From the NCBI GenBank assembly GCA_038502055.1, contig JAXRKN010000043.1, positions 2,790,001 through 2,854,000 on the forward strand: 64,000 nucleotides of DNA, read 5' to 3'. Positions 50,461 through 62,861 of the stretch are shown here, in pieces. The number at the start of each line of letters is the position of its first letter. The stretch's first letter is position 1. The position numbers and the translations under genes are program-made. Source of the DNA: Tanytarsus gracilentus. Lineage: Eukaryota > Arthropoda > Insecta > Diptera > Chironomidae. The notes under the pieces are model-generated. The model was not told the origin of the DNA and made no database searches. It worked only from the letters and a program-made list of their open reading frames with translations.

Positions 50461-52585
50461 TCACATTTGTCGATAGGGTGAGTGCTGCATAAATGGAAAA
50501 AAAAAACTTAAGTCATTAAGTAAACTCAAACAATTTTGAACTCACCAATTTTAAATATTGTATGATGAGCGATGGACCACCAGCCACGACCTCTTGAGGG
50601 ATCGAACTTAGCGGACAATTCTCGATAGACATAATCGCCAAATTTTGACATAAAGCAAGTCCAAATGGTAATTTAATCAATGGATTATCGTTGATATAAA
50701 GTGACTCTAAATTCTCCAAATTTGCAATCTCTTCCGGTATAAATTGAAGGTTGTTCTCGCCCACCGAGAGATAGGTCAAATTTGATAAATGGCCAATTGT
50801 GCGTGGCAATGCAGTGATTTGATTCGATTGCAAAATCAACCGCTGTAAATCATGAAGAAGACCAATTTCGGACGGGATTGTGCCCTCGAGTCGATTCTCT
50901 TCCAAATCGAGCACTCTCAACTTCCTCAAATTTCCAATTGTCGTGGGGATTTTTCTCAATAAATTATTTGATAAAATTAATATTTCAAGCTGCTGCAAGC
51001 ATTGAATGTCGTCGGGTAGTTTTGTAATAGAATTTGTTCCTAAATTTAATTCCACCATGTTTGTCCAAGTGCCAAGATCGAGGGGTAATTGTGTCTGCAA
51101 GAGATTAAAATAATTTTCTAAAGCATTTCTAAAAATTTTAACTCACCAATGAGTTTTCCTTCATGTTGAGCTTCGTCAAGGATTTTGCTCGCGAAAATAT
51201 TCCATATGGAATTTTGTCAATTTGATTGTGTTCAAGATTTATGCTAGTAATATTGTCATGAAAAATGGCAGGTCCTAAAAATATATTTTTTTAAATAAGA
51301 AACAATTAGATTTAAATTTTATCTTCACTCACCTCCCGATGGAAAACTTGAGAAGGAATTTCTTGACAATGTGATGTTCGTGATGAGTGTGAGTGAGTCG
51401 AGAACACCCGATAACTCATTAACTGAATTTCCCTCAATGTTGAACTCTTCCAATGCACAACAATTCTTCAAAGTGTGAGGAATATTAGTTAGACGATTAT
51501 ATCGTAAACCCAACCGAGCTAGGTTCACTAAGTTTCCAATCGTTTCGGGAATATCGAGCAATTCGTTGTGCTGCAAATCCAGAGCACTCAAATTTTTACA
51601 CATGCCAATCTCTTCGGGTCTAAAAGAGAATTTATAAGTTTCTAAAATTATTAATTAAATTTGACTTTAACTCACAAATGCTCCAAATGATTGTGACTGA
51701 TGTCCAGAATGTCCAGATGAATTAAGCACCCAATTGCCCTCGGCAAACTCTTAATCCTATTTTCTCGCAGACTAAGCATCGTTAACCTTTCTAAATTCCT
51801 TATGTCCTCGTTTACATTGCGGATGCGATTGAATCGCAAGTACAACGTAGTTAAGCTTTTCAACTTATAAATCGCGTCTGGAATATCTTCACCTGCGGAA
51901 AGCATTAAAAGTTATAATCAGTAATTAAATGATGATCAATTAATTGGCGCAAAATGTGTGAAACTTTTTTCAAACACACAAATTCCGATTTTATCATTAG
52001 AATGCGATTCACGCATTTCAAATAAAAATGGAAAAAGAAAATCCAAAAATGTGCAGGAAATAATTTAAAAGTGTTGAAATTAATTTATAAAGATTTAAAT
52101 GAAAATAATTAAATGAATGTATTCAATATAAAACTTACCCAACTTATTGTGACGAAGATCGAGGACTTTTAATTTTGTTAAATTTTGTAAAGTGTCGGGC
52201 AATGATGTGAGCTAAAAATGTTAAAATAGAATATTTAAAAAATTGTGTTGACGCCTCAATAATTTTAATTAATTTGACATACTTGATTCTCATTCAGTGC
52301 CAGCGTTTGAAGGGCCGTCAAGACTCCGATTTCTGATGGCAGCGAGGAAATTTTATTTCCATAAAGATACAGCTCAACGAGATGTGAACATTCCTTTATG
52401 CTTGGTGGGACAATTGTGATGTTATTTTTTGATAAATTTAAGCGAGAAATTCCTTCGTCGCGCGCCCTCAGAAACTCCTTATTGAGGTCTACATCGGGCT
52501 GCGATTTTGTATTCTTCTTCGAATTCGTTGGCTTTGTTTGCTTTGCATCGCCAAGCTTCACAGTCACTTTTTTCTCTGCATCCAT
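50461..52585 (-). CDS. Sur-8: Leucine-rich repeat protein SHOC2 (soc-2/Sur-8)
   Basis: SHOC2 is the LRR scaffold that joins MRAS-GTP and PP1c to dephosphorylate RAF and activate MAPK signalling. Seven exons, 52585-52283, 52211-52139, 51892-51676, 51619-51333, 51274-51147, 51094-50546 and 50484-50461 (24 nt), give 526 residues. The head is Lys-rich (VTVKLGDAKQ). About twenty LRRs of the LxxLxLxxNxLxxLPxxI type follow. Family-specific blocks are DNITSINLEHNQIDKIPYGI, GIFSRAKSLTKLNMKENSL and MSIENCPLSSIPQEVVAGGP. The last 24-nt exon encodes HSPYRQM after LKL, matching the vertebrate LKMQGPYRAM ending. Reading through the final intron gives a wrong tail. It is somewhat shorter than human SHOC2 (582) mainly because the disordered head is short. 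Confidence 0.96.
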
Positions 52586-54102
52586 TTTTTTCGAATTTAT
52601 TATCCTTCAAAAAAATCTTTTTCTTCTTTTTTTTCGCAAAAAAAATCCTAAAAATATTTTTCAACTAGGAGGAATTTGGGGTGCGATGTGGAAATTATTG
52701 GTGATGTCGTACTAATTACTTCAATTATCACTCAATATTTTTGCCTTTTTCTTATCGAAACTGATTAAATTTTTCAACCTGCTCATAATTTTTTTTATCT
52801 TCTGTTTTTCAATCAAAAGAACATTTCCGCAGGTGTTTGAGCACTTTTTAAAAGTCCAAGTGAAAAATTACTTCCTTGTTTGCTACATTATCAGTTCTTT
52901 TCCTATTTTGCTCGAAAATTTCCACTTTTATGCGAATTTTTTTTCACTCGCGATCTTTTTAAGAACAAAAATTTTCCACAAATAATAAGAAGAGCAAAAA
53001 AGTGCTATATGTTGGGAAAATCGCGTTATCTAAATGTTGCTCACAGAAATATGTTTTTGAAAAAATTATATACGTTGAAGGATTAATGATAATTTTTTTA
53101 GAAAATTTAATTATGTCAATTTATAGCAAAATTCATGAATTTTTATTTATTTATTTAAATTTATTACATTTTTATTTTTAATTTTATTTTTGGCAGTGAA
53201 ACTATGTTCTTCAACTTCAAAAAACTAATTCATGTGTGTGTTTTTCATTAATAAATTACTTAACATTATTGAATTTACATAAATTAATTTTTCACTTAAG
53301 TGAAAAATAAATGAACAATTAAACTTAAACTTATTTCATTGCTTAATTTTCTTCGATAACGACTGCATAATTAAAATTTACTGTTTTAAATCAATCTAAA
53401 GATATGTGGATTAATTTTTCATATTTTTCTATTTTTAGTTTTTTTTAAATTATTTAACGATTTCATCTAAAATTCGATTTTAAACTCTAAACACGATCAT
53501 TTGTAATTGTGATATGTGTAAAATTCATGGAAGAGGAATTGAAAAAATTATTGTGTGAAAATTTCTAGTGTTGAAGGCGAAACTAAATTTTTATTATCCT
53601 ACACGGAGGACGATAAACTTTATGAGGTGGAAAATGGTTTTTAAAAGAAGATTCAGATAGAAAATTTGAGTTTATAAAGAACTAATTAATTATTGTATTT
53701 TTAACAAAGTTTTAAAACTTTTTTAAAGTCAAAAAATTATTTTTTAATTTTCAAAAATTTATCTCTTCGATTTTAAATTCAAAGATACATTTTTAAACTC
53801 TAAAAAATAATTTTTAAACTTAATTTTTTATAGGTAGGAATTTTTTTCGCTATTATCCGCTCACTGGTAGGTAGAAAAAGTATTTAATTTTTTTTGCCAC
53901 AAAAGTTTCATCTTTTGGTTTTCTCTTAATAAATTTAAATGTAAATATTTTTTCATCTTTCGATTTGATTTATCAAAAAGAGCACTTTTTAGTTCTTTAA
54001 CATTTTTTTAACGGATTTTAAATTTCATTTTTTGCTAAAAATTTAATTACGTTTTTATTCTACAACGGACATTATTGCTAGTGAATCGCTTTAGAGGATT
54101 TT
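52586..54102. other. Spacer between SHOC2 start and myosin end
   Basis: 1.5 kb of AT-rich DNA. The left end holds the SHOC2 promoter and the right end the myosin 3' untranslated region. The short open frame at 52880-53086 has no domain. Long T and A runs dominate. Nothing else is recognised. Confidence 0.5.
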
Positions 54103-57100
54103 TTAAACTATTACTTCCATTCGATTAGCTTTCCTTGACACTTTTGTAAGCTGTTGATTACTTAAGTCTGTCATTAGCTGTTGCTTAAAGCTCATTATGA
54201 CCGTTTGTTGACCGAAGTTCACTTCAAATCTTAAATTAAGGTAATTAATGAGTTTATTTAAATTGTTTTTTACTCACTCTGGATTTATTTGAATTTCGGG
54301 AGGTTTAGATGTCGCATTTTGAATGACTAAGAACATTTTGGTGACAATTTCGATGACATGTCCAGTTTGAAACACAAAATCGCCTTTCTTTTTAGCTAAT
54401 TCAGACTGGAAATTTTTATTAAATTATAAAAATGAAAAAAAAAATTAGCAAAAATAGGATTTGAGGTTTTACCTGAAACAAACAACCTCCAGGATTATCG
54501 GAAGTTGTTGAGACACTTGAGGATAATTCTTCCTACATTTTTTAGCGATAAAATTAGCAATAATTTAAATTAATTTTTTATATCTTACAGCTTTAACGTG
54601 AAATATCGCGATGTCATCCAAATAAGGACTTAAAGACATTCTGTAAATTTCCGACGCTGGAATTCTATATTTAATTTGAAGAGTTCGTTGATCGAGGAGA
54701 AGCATTGAAGATGTCGAGAGAACCAACAAAATTGGAACAAACTTAAAGAAAATAATTTAATTTAAGTCGGAAGATTTAATACCTAAATAAATTTTACCTT
54801 TCCACTAGATCTGGCAATTTTATTGATAATGTCAGCAAACACCACATACTGATCATTACTTTCAACGCACATTTTCTTCCATTGAACATTTTGACGAAGT
54901 CGAACGTAATCGCCGAGAAATGGATGTGAAACACTTGAAAGGAAAAGTTAAAATTTATTTTGAATTTAATTGCGAAAAATTCACCTTTTAACATAGGAGG
55001 CTTTCCGTTCTTTAAATAAAATGCTCGCAGTGACTTTTTCTCTCATTCGATTTCTCGCAGTTTGATCAAACATTTTTCGATATTTGTGACACTAAAAAAG
55101 TTAATTTTTAAAATTGTCTAAAAAATTTCTTCATTTTACCCTCCACCGATGAAAAATCGTTTTTAAAAGCGCGGAACATTCTGAGATACATTTTGTGGCT
55201 TGAGGCCACTCACAGCATGTCGGGCTGAGACTGTTGGATTGAAGGCGCATGGGAAGGGTAATTAAAAACTGTCGACGCTTCCAAAGAATGTAATTTCGTT
55301 GAATAATTTTTATTGCCCATTCGACCTGCTTGCGGTATTTAATAAAACGATATTCTTCACGAGCCTAAAAAGTGATAAAATTGAAGAATTAAAAGTTAAA
55401 AGAATTTTAAAAAAATTTAACACATTCAAATTTAAAAAAGGAAGAATTTTAAAAGCCAAGGGACGAAAGCTCAAAAATTTCCATCCCTTGAAAAAGTTAA
55501 AGAGAAAAATATCAAAAGCATCAAGCGTATTTCAAAAAAAAGTTATTTACCACTCTATATAAGCCCCATAAATGTCTTCTTTCCGAAATCGGTATGCGAC
55601 AACATTCCTTAACATCATCAAAATCAAAAATTAATTAAATTCAAAGAAAATAGGAAAAAAAGTCATGCATGCGTAAGAAAATTTATTTCATGCAACGATA
55701 ATTTTAAGGGTTTAGTTACTCACTCTCCACGTCCTCCATGCGCTCGATATCACAACTTGACTCTTCTTCATTTTGAGGAAAAAATTCCGTTGAGAATAAC
55801 ATCGAAATGTCTTTTGAATTAATGATGCGAGTGTATTTAGTCGAATATTTCTAAATTCATTGAGTTCATAAAGGGTGCGCGGACTTCGAATAAAGACTTT
55901 TGTGAGTCCAATGGCAAATTCGGCAGCCGGTAAGGGAACACTTCTTATAATTTGAGCAATCGATTCGACAATCGAGTGAGATTGATAGTGAGGCCACGTG
56001 AATGGACTTAAAATCTTGTAACGACTTAAAAATTTCATGTGGCTAAAATTGAAATAAAATCCATTTCTCCATAATCCAACGACCGGCATAAGGCTGGAAA
56101 TTTAAGGAATTAATTTTGATTTAGAAAATTAATTAAAAGCAATTTCACCTCATGTATCGTACTTGATGCTGTACAATCGGTACTTCGAATATTTTAGGCA
56201 GCAATTTATCATTCGACTTAATACAAAAGACATAATGGCATTTTCTAATCTCAATCTTCGATAAGAGATTTTGAAGCGATGAACGTAAAATTGAACTAGT
56301 GTTAGTTGGTTTCTTAGAAGCTCGCTTTGGATTTCCTGAGGGAGATTAAATGAAATAATTAAAATGATAAATTGACTTCCCGGACTTTGTAGAATGACCT
56401 TCATTAATAATAAAACCCTTTCTCAAACTCTAAACTTACCCTCGGGAAATAAATTTTGTACTATCGATAATTTACTTTGAAAGAGACTAGAACTCAAATG
56501 CTTTGGAATTTTATCAGAATTTTTCTCTATAAATCCATCTACGCTATAGTCTACCGATCCGCCAAAATGACGAATTCTGAAAATGTTAAAATTAATTATT
56601 TTAATTTTTTTAAATATATTTTGTAGCTCACTGAAAACACCGTGGTGGAATTTGTTCTTGAGCACTGAAATTCGTATGACCTGACCAACATTGAACGAGT
56701 CGTTGAAGGAGAAAGTCATCGCTGACAGCTTTTGGTTCCTCCATTAGAAAATAAATGCCATGTGGTTGCTGCACAAAATACCAGACATCAGAATAATTTC
56801 ATAAATTTATAATTTTTCTACCTTGTCAATTAAATCACAAATTGGTTGGTTGTCGTAAAAATCTATTTTGGTCCAATCTAATCCTTCTTTAACGTATAAC
56901 TCTTGTTGATTTTTTAACACAATTTTTATGTAGCTCTGATGAATTCGCTCGTTGCAATAATTGATATTGAATTGCTCAAAGTGATTTTTGTCCATTACTT
57001 CGAAGCCGAAAAAATCGAGAATTCCCAAATTTCGTCCTCGATTTGTGAGATTTTTTATCTGAGTGTGAGTCAAAAATTAATTAATCGAAAAGTTTAGAAT

Positions 57101-59874
57101 AATTTTTTATACCTTCAACGAGTCATTGATTCGGGTCACGACAAACGTAAAAAGCCGTCCATAAAGCGTCCGACAAAGTGCTTTGCTTATAAGTGCCGCA
57201 TTTATTGCATCCAGCTCCGATCCATTTTCTAATTGCAGCCACGATGACCCAGATTTGGTTAAACAATTTGTCAAAATCTGCTCATCGATGTCGAGAAGTT
57301 GAGAGATGTCTTGAATTTCTGGATGAAAAAGAATTTTTAAAAATTTCAATTATTTTTTATCGTTAAAATTTACCATAATCATTCGAAATTTCGCATCCCT
57401 CAGTTCCGTCGATATTTGTGATTGGAATAAAATTTAAATTTCCTAATTTTAAAATCGCCGCTAAAATCTTAAAAATAGATAAAAATTCTTCGGATGAAAA
57501 TCCCAAAACTTCCAGGGATTTTTTCGTGAGCAAAAATTGATTTTTATCGTCTTCATCTGAACTTGTGTCTTTAAGTATGTCATACTTGTTGATATTTCTC
57601 TGAAGCTTTAAAGATTCTGCGAAAAACATTAAATGTTAATTTTTTCTTCAACTTGATTCCAAAAAAGAGAGCATACTCAGAAAATGTATATCAGCACCAG
57701 CCAAAAGTTGGTAGAAAATGTGAAAATTTCTTTCTCGTTCCAACTGCTTCGTTACACGACTCTGAAAATTTATGAAATCGTTATCCATTAGAGAAAGTAT
57801 CTTTTTTGCAACCATCCAAACTACCTTCTCCAATAAAACTGAATAGCATATTTAAAGGTAAAAGAGAGAGTAAATAATTTAGACATAAAATTCAATGTGC
57901 AGAAAATTCATCCTTAATTTAATTTTTTTTCGGTAGATCTCATCCGATTCTCGTGTAGTGTTCACTTAATTTTGGACCTTTGCCAGTTTACGTATGAAGC
58001 ACACGTTAAGATGAAATAGACAGAGTGTCATTTAATATGTTCTATCTACTCTTAATTTCATTTTAAATTGATGCAAAAAAAATTTATGTAATTAAAACTT
58101 TTGCGTGAGTCAATGAACTTTGATTTTTTTAAAAAAAATCATATTTTAAACAACATTTCGTTTTAAAGAAATTGAGATTCGAACCCACTTTTAAATTTTT
58201 ACAAACTTCTCGTAAATTTTACTTTTTCTCAAATATAAAAATTTAGAGCATATATTCTCGATACTGTTTCACTTTTCACTTTGTTCCAATTTTAATTTAA
58301 AAAAATTTAACTTACAATGCATCACGTGTCCCCCAATGATGTCACCTCGATAATCAATTTCTAAATCAATATATTTGCCCTAAAAATAAAAGCGGTGTTC
58401 AAAATGTCAATTTAATTCACGCTAAAAAATTTCCGCCCATACATATCTGCTCGAGTCACGGTGCATTGTCGAAGCATTTCCCATCGCTTCAAGAAAAATT
58501 TCAGCTTGTGCGATTTTCTCCTTCATTGCTTGAATTTCTATATTGCTAAGTTGTATGTTTGCTATTGGCACTTTTCGCTTGGCACTCTTAAAATTATCCA
58601 AATTTATATTTTTTGGAGGACATGTCGGTGGTTCACATTGAACTTGTATAGATTTATTGCTTGGCGGTGGCGGTGGTGGTGGTGTCACGGTTATGTTGGC
58701 TAAACTCTCACATCGAGCGCTCTTTGAATGGCAATTCGGCAGCGATGATCGATGATTTCGATTCATAGTCTCGTAAATTGTAAAACTCTTCGACACGCTC
58801 GATGGCGATTCATCGAATCTCGGCAGCATTGGCGGAATATCAATCGGAATTGTCGTTGATGTTGTCGAGGAAGAGGATGAGCAACAATTATGCTTCGGGC
58901 AATAGCGTACGATGTCCTGATGATGTGGTAGAGTGTTGTTACACTTTTGATAAGAGAAATCAAATTCAACGCGCGACATTTTCTTGCTCTTTGTCATGCC
59001 CTCTTGAGATGACGATGACACTGTTGACTTGATACAACTCGACTTTGATGCCACCGGCTGAATTGTTGCTGACAACTTATGCTTTGGCGTAGAGCAATTT
59101 GATTTTGGAGAGTTCTTAAAGCTTGCTATTGAATTTGAGCTACGTTGACGTTGTAAGACTTGCACCACACGCTTGCCAGAAATACTCGAGAGAAATTTTA
59201 TTATCATACGACAATTTTCCGATTTTCCGCTCGCTGACTCGCCCAAACAAATTATGGCCTGATCCTCGTTATTATCTTGTAGCGATTTATAAACGCTATT
59301 TGCCAAAGAAAATCTGCACACATACACACGGGGTGGAGAGGAAAGTTTTTGGAGGGAGGGAAAAATATACATAGAGATTATTTATCAATTAAGAGCACAC
59401 ATATCAATCATTCATTCATTAGGATAATGTGCACGAAAAATATTTTATATACGTTGAAGTGTGAGAGGGATCGAAAATTGCAGTAAATTCTATATTTTAA
59501 AATATATGAAAAATATCCTAAATGATAAAAATAGCCACCATCCCTCAATCAATCATTTCCATATGCACAAAATTATTTTACGAACGTTTCACTCACATGT
59601 GTGGAGGCAAATGAAAGAGACTCGCGGAACTGTAAGTTTCCATCAAACTTGGAGCGAACATTGATGATGGTTTAAAGAAGGGATTGATTGAAACTAAATG
59701 AGATCCGATGTATGTCTGTAATTAATTTTTTTAAGCAATTAGGAAGAAATAAAATAATTGTTCGCTTACAAAAATTAAATCTCGCTTAAATCTCAATTGT
59801 AAGTTTCCTATGAAAGCTGCCTCGCTCTCGTTCTCGAGTAAAACGGAGTCTGAGAAACCCACATTTGCATCCAT
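54103..59874 (-). CDS. Myo95E: Unconventional myosin with TH1-like tail, Myo95E-like (class XXI)
   Basis: Twenty exons join in frame: 59874-59770, 59715-59597, 59313-58443, 58379-58316, 57838-57825 (14 nt), 57761-57677, 57616-57374, 57318-57113, 57058-56822, 56768-56632, 56576-56439, 56335-56149, 56093-55725, 55364-55140, 55091-54985, 54933-54798, 54741-54589, 54532-54473, 54405-54278 and 54229-54103. They give 1,236 residues. The motor has no SH3-like head extension, as in class I: TYIGSHLVSINPFF, then LPPHIFSLANSVYK. The P-loop GESASGKS (99-106) replaces the usual GESGAGKT. Switch I is NASTMHRDSSRYGKY, switch II DFFGFE (584-589), and the relay block FEQFNINYCNERIHQ follows. About 200 extra residues, Ser/Pro-rich with a polyproline run, sit in loop 1. 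IQ-like helices (LIQKTFRCYSQR, AIKIIQRNYILWKRR) precede a tail resembling the myosin-I TH1 lipid-binding domain (HPFLGDYVRLRQNVQWK). Class XXI is inferred from the TH1-like tail; dachs is the main alternative. Confidence 0.92.
55551..55607 (-). other. Myo95E: Possible 57-nt cassette exon in the myosin neck
   Basis: Within the intron between exons 13 and 14, a 57-nt stretch is bounded by TTAAG and GTAAAT on the minus strand, both in phase 0. It would add 19 residues (ECCRIPISERRHLWGLYRV) without breaking the frame. Leaving it out gives better IQ spacing, so it is either an alternative exon or chance. Confidence 0.25.
57762..57824 (-). other. Myo95E: 63-nt stop-free 3n intron in the myosin motor
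   Basis: It starts GTAGTTTGG and ends AAATTTTCAG on the minus strand, with no in-frame stop. Removing it gives FLLEKSRVTKQ, the universal LLEKSRV motif of myosins. Retaining it would add 21 residues inside this motif. The preceding coding exon is only 14 nt. Confidence 0.85.
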
Positions 59875-60879
59875 TTTTAAACTGTACGTGAATAATTCTC
59901 AATAGCCTCGAGGATGATCTTGTCACACAACACACGTCCTCTCCTTAATAATTAAAAGTGATGAAAGTGTACTCGAGTTCCTCTTTTCAAGAGCTTCTTC
60001 ATTAGAGATTAGAGAAAAATAAATTTTATGACTATAAGCATTATTTCTGGCGACTTTTAAATTCTTTAACACATCCGCTTAAAGTTCGCGCTTGGCACTA
60101 AATTATTTTCGATCCGAATAAAACATTTTTTAGCGTTAAAATTTAAATTTACAATTTTTTCCAAGAATTTTCTTTTGATTATGTTATATGTCGTACGAAT
60201 TACGTATACGTCAGGAGGATACTAAATTTTTAGGGGTGCATTAAGCTCAGGTGTATGCATCATGGCCATGTGACGACGTTTTTAGAGAAATTTTCATATT
60301 TAGAGTTGAGTTTTAAACTTAAATTTGAGTTTTATGGATTTTAAAAACTTGCAAGAATTCGTTTGAGCTTTAAATATGTAAAAAATTGATCATGCGGTTG
60401 ATTTTTGGGTGTAAAGTTTTCGTATGCTCAAGCGGCTTTATTAAATTGAGCTTTTAAGCAATTTTACTTGATGTCATCTATAACACGATTATTGCTAAGA
60501 TTCTTTAAAATATTTTAAAAACAATCGCATAAATTTTATTATCCAAACTTTCTGAAAAACATAAAAATTTCACAATATGAAAATTGAGAAAAATAAATAA
60601 AAGCTCATGCGAAAACTTTCAATTTATCAAAGCTCGTTCAATGTTTCTTATGAGGGTTAAAAAATAAATTTTTGGTAAATTTCAAGCAAAATTGAATTTT
60701 TAAATTTTTTTAAATAAATCTTAACTTTTAATGTCACAAATCATCAGAAAAATTGAGCTTTTAATGTTGAATTAAAATTTTATGTTTCGCGCTTGAAATT
60801 ATATTTTTTTCCTGTAGGTGGCGCCTCAAGCACAACACATGCTTCAAAACATAAACAAAAGATCGAATAAATATTAATT
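59875..60879. promoter_or_regulatory. Divergent promoter region, myosin / NAF1
   Basis: 1.0 kb separate the two start codons and both promoters must lie here. A less AT-rich stretch at about 60820-60870 probably forms the NAF1 leader. No TATA box is clearly placed and no other gene is seen. Confidence 0.45.
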
Positions 60880-62126
60880 ATGGAAATTGAAGAGAATAAA
60901 GAAGTCCCTGATGTGGAAAATCAACCTAAAATGGTAAGTACATAATTAATATTAGTTGTAAATAAAAGAACATACGAATTTCTCTTTATTTTAGGAAGAA
61001 TCACAAAATAATCAAAAACTGCTACAAACTTCGAAGGAAGAAAATTTAGTTATGGAAGTTGAGGATGATCAAAAACCTGTGGAAGTTATTATCGAATCTA
61101 AAACTGTAAGAAAATAATTAATTAAGATTTTTAAATAGATACAGTAAAATTTTTATAGGAAGAAACCAGCACCGATGGAATTTTACTTGTAAAATCGAAG
61201 GCACTTAACTTACTGGCTCAGTATAATGACTCGGATGGTTCAGAATACTCTGACAGTGATACCGAACAAAGTCCAACTAAACAGCAATACAGAGATACCA
61301 AAGCATCTAGTTCGAGTAGTTCCAGCGATAGCTCGGATGAAGAAATTACCGTAAAACAAATCAAGGCAAAACTAGATGCACCAGCATCCGAACATGATGA
61401 CTCTGATGAAGATGAGACAAATGTGGGAAATAAAAAGAAAAGAGAACCGCTGAAAGTTAAAGGAGAATTTGGATTGGTGAGTTGCTGAAATAAAATACTC
61501 AAAACTATAAGCAATTAAATTTATCATTTTAGAACGACCTTCCTCCCATCCAAGACCTTCAGTTGCAAGTCGAAGAAAAAGAATGCCTCGAACTAGGCAC
61601 AATAACATCAATAGTAGATCAACTGGTGCTTGTTGAAGCTTATCCTCACTCAGCACCACTGGACATTGACTCAATTCTCTTCGTTGATCGAGGAAAGAAA
61701 GCACTCGGACAGATATTCGATGTCATTGGACCTGTCGCAGTGCCAATTTATTGCGTTCGATTTAACTCTAATGAGGACATTAAGACAAAAGGAATTTCAG
61801 TTGGTGATAAAGTTTTCTGTGCACCTCGAACTGAATACACATCTTATGTGATTTTATCGAGCATCATGAATAAGGGTTCAGATGCGAGCTGGAAGAATGA
61901 CGTTGAACCGCCCTCAAATATGATTGACTATTCTGATGATGAGCAAGAGAGAAGAGCAAAAAGACCGCCACGAAATAACATCGATCAGCAACCTAATAGA
62001 CAGCAAAAAAGACCCTACAATAACTTCCAACCGAATCAGTATCAGCAGCATCCATCGTCGTGGCATCAACAGTCACAAAATAATTACAACAACTATGCGG
62101 TTTATGATAAATTTTTTCAACAATAA
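60880..62126 (+). CDS. NAF1: H/ACA snoRNP assembly factor NAF1
   Basis: NAF1 binds dyskerin and holds immature H/ACA RNPs until GAR1 replaces it in the nucleolus or Cajal body. Four exons, 60880-60933, 60995-61105, 61159-61476 and 61533-62126, give 358 residues. The amino-terminal half is acidic and Ser-rich (NDSDGSEYSDSDTEQSPTKQ). The Gar1/Naf1 domain, about 163-275, contains LELGTITSIVDQLVLVEA, DIDSILFVDRGKKALGQI and FDVIGPVAVPIYCVRFN, all diagnostic. The C-terminus is Gln/Asn/Arg-rich and disordered (QQPNRQQKRPYNNFQPNQ). The start is the first ATG, at the 5' end of an 18-codon exon. The stop codon lies inside an AATAAA hexamer. Confidence 0.96.
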
Positions 62127-62127
62127 A
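62122..62127 (+). terminator. NAF1: Poly(A) signal overlapping the NAF1 stop codon
   Basis: The coding end reads CAACAATAAATTT. The stop TAA (62124-62126) lies within AATAAA. If it is the signal used, the 3' untranslated region would be minimal. More AT-rich sequence follows with other possible signals, so use is not certain. Confidence 0.45.
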
Positions 62128-62861
62128 TTTTTATTTCATTTTTTTATGTGAGGATTAGTAGATGAGGCAGAGATGGGGAAGAAATGATTTTTTGGAACAT
62201 CGAATATTTTTAACATGGAGTATTTTTGAATCTAATTAGCGCCCAGCATCGACCTCATTTTCATAATCCACAAATCTTACAGAAAAACAATAAATTTGAA
62301 ATTAATTCAACGAATTCAAGAATTTGTCTCTCTCTCACTCTTTTTCCTATGCACATTCATATTATGTGTGGTAATATAAAATTATCAGAGTCAAAATTGA
62401 ATAATAGGCTCCTTTTTCATATAGAGTACGATTATGTTAATAATTGAAATTATCTTTTTTATATTATTATTGTGCTGCATATAATACCCGAGTTTATTTC
62501 TCTCTCTCTCACTGTCTCTTCATAAAACTATTATTTTTTTCTTGGAATCTAACCCATAAAAGCATCTTTGTATATATTATATATTTGGAAATGATTAGAG
62601 ATATTTAGATCAGATAAAGAAGGGCGATAAGAAAATAAATAATAAAGTGCGGGTTGGTCACGCTTTAATTAAACAAATCTCTCAAGCTAGAATTAATCGT
62701 GACATAATTCACAAATCAACCCCTAACGATAATTGAAATGTAAATTCCTGGTAATTCATTCTTTAAAAAGAACCAACAAAAAAAAGATTTTAAATGACTT
62801 CAAGAGAATAAAAAAAAGTTCGACCCAAAAATTTCATCACAAAACAAAAAAAAATTTAAAT
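62127..62861. other. Convergent 3' region of NAF1 and the WH2 gene
   Basis: 735 bp of AT-rich DNA, with CT-rich runs near 62326-62342 and 62501-62518. An open frame at 62226-62447 lacks domains. No RNA gene is visible. Confidence 0.5.

Noticed and set aside
55299..55562. 87-codon Lys-rich plus-strand frame
   Set aside because: It overlaps a myosin exon and intron on the opposite strand and has only AAA/AAG-driven composition.
57648..57833. Myosin segment with an added 21 residues after LLEK
   Set aside because: A 63-nt intron with good borders explains it; the joined sequence gives the canonical LLEKSRV.
58162..58190. tRNA-like T-loop sequence (GGTTCGAATC on the minus strand)
   Set aside because: The bases on either side do not form a T stem, and no acceptor, D or anticodon stems can be found around it.
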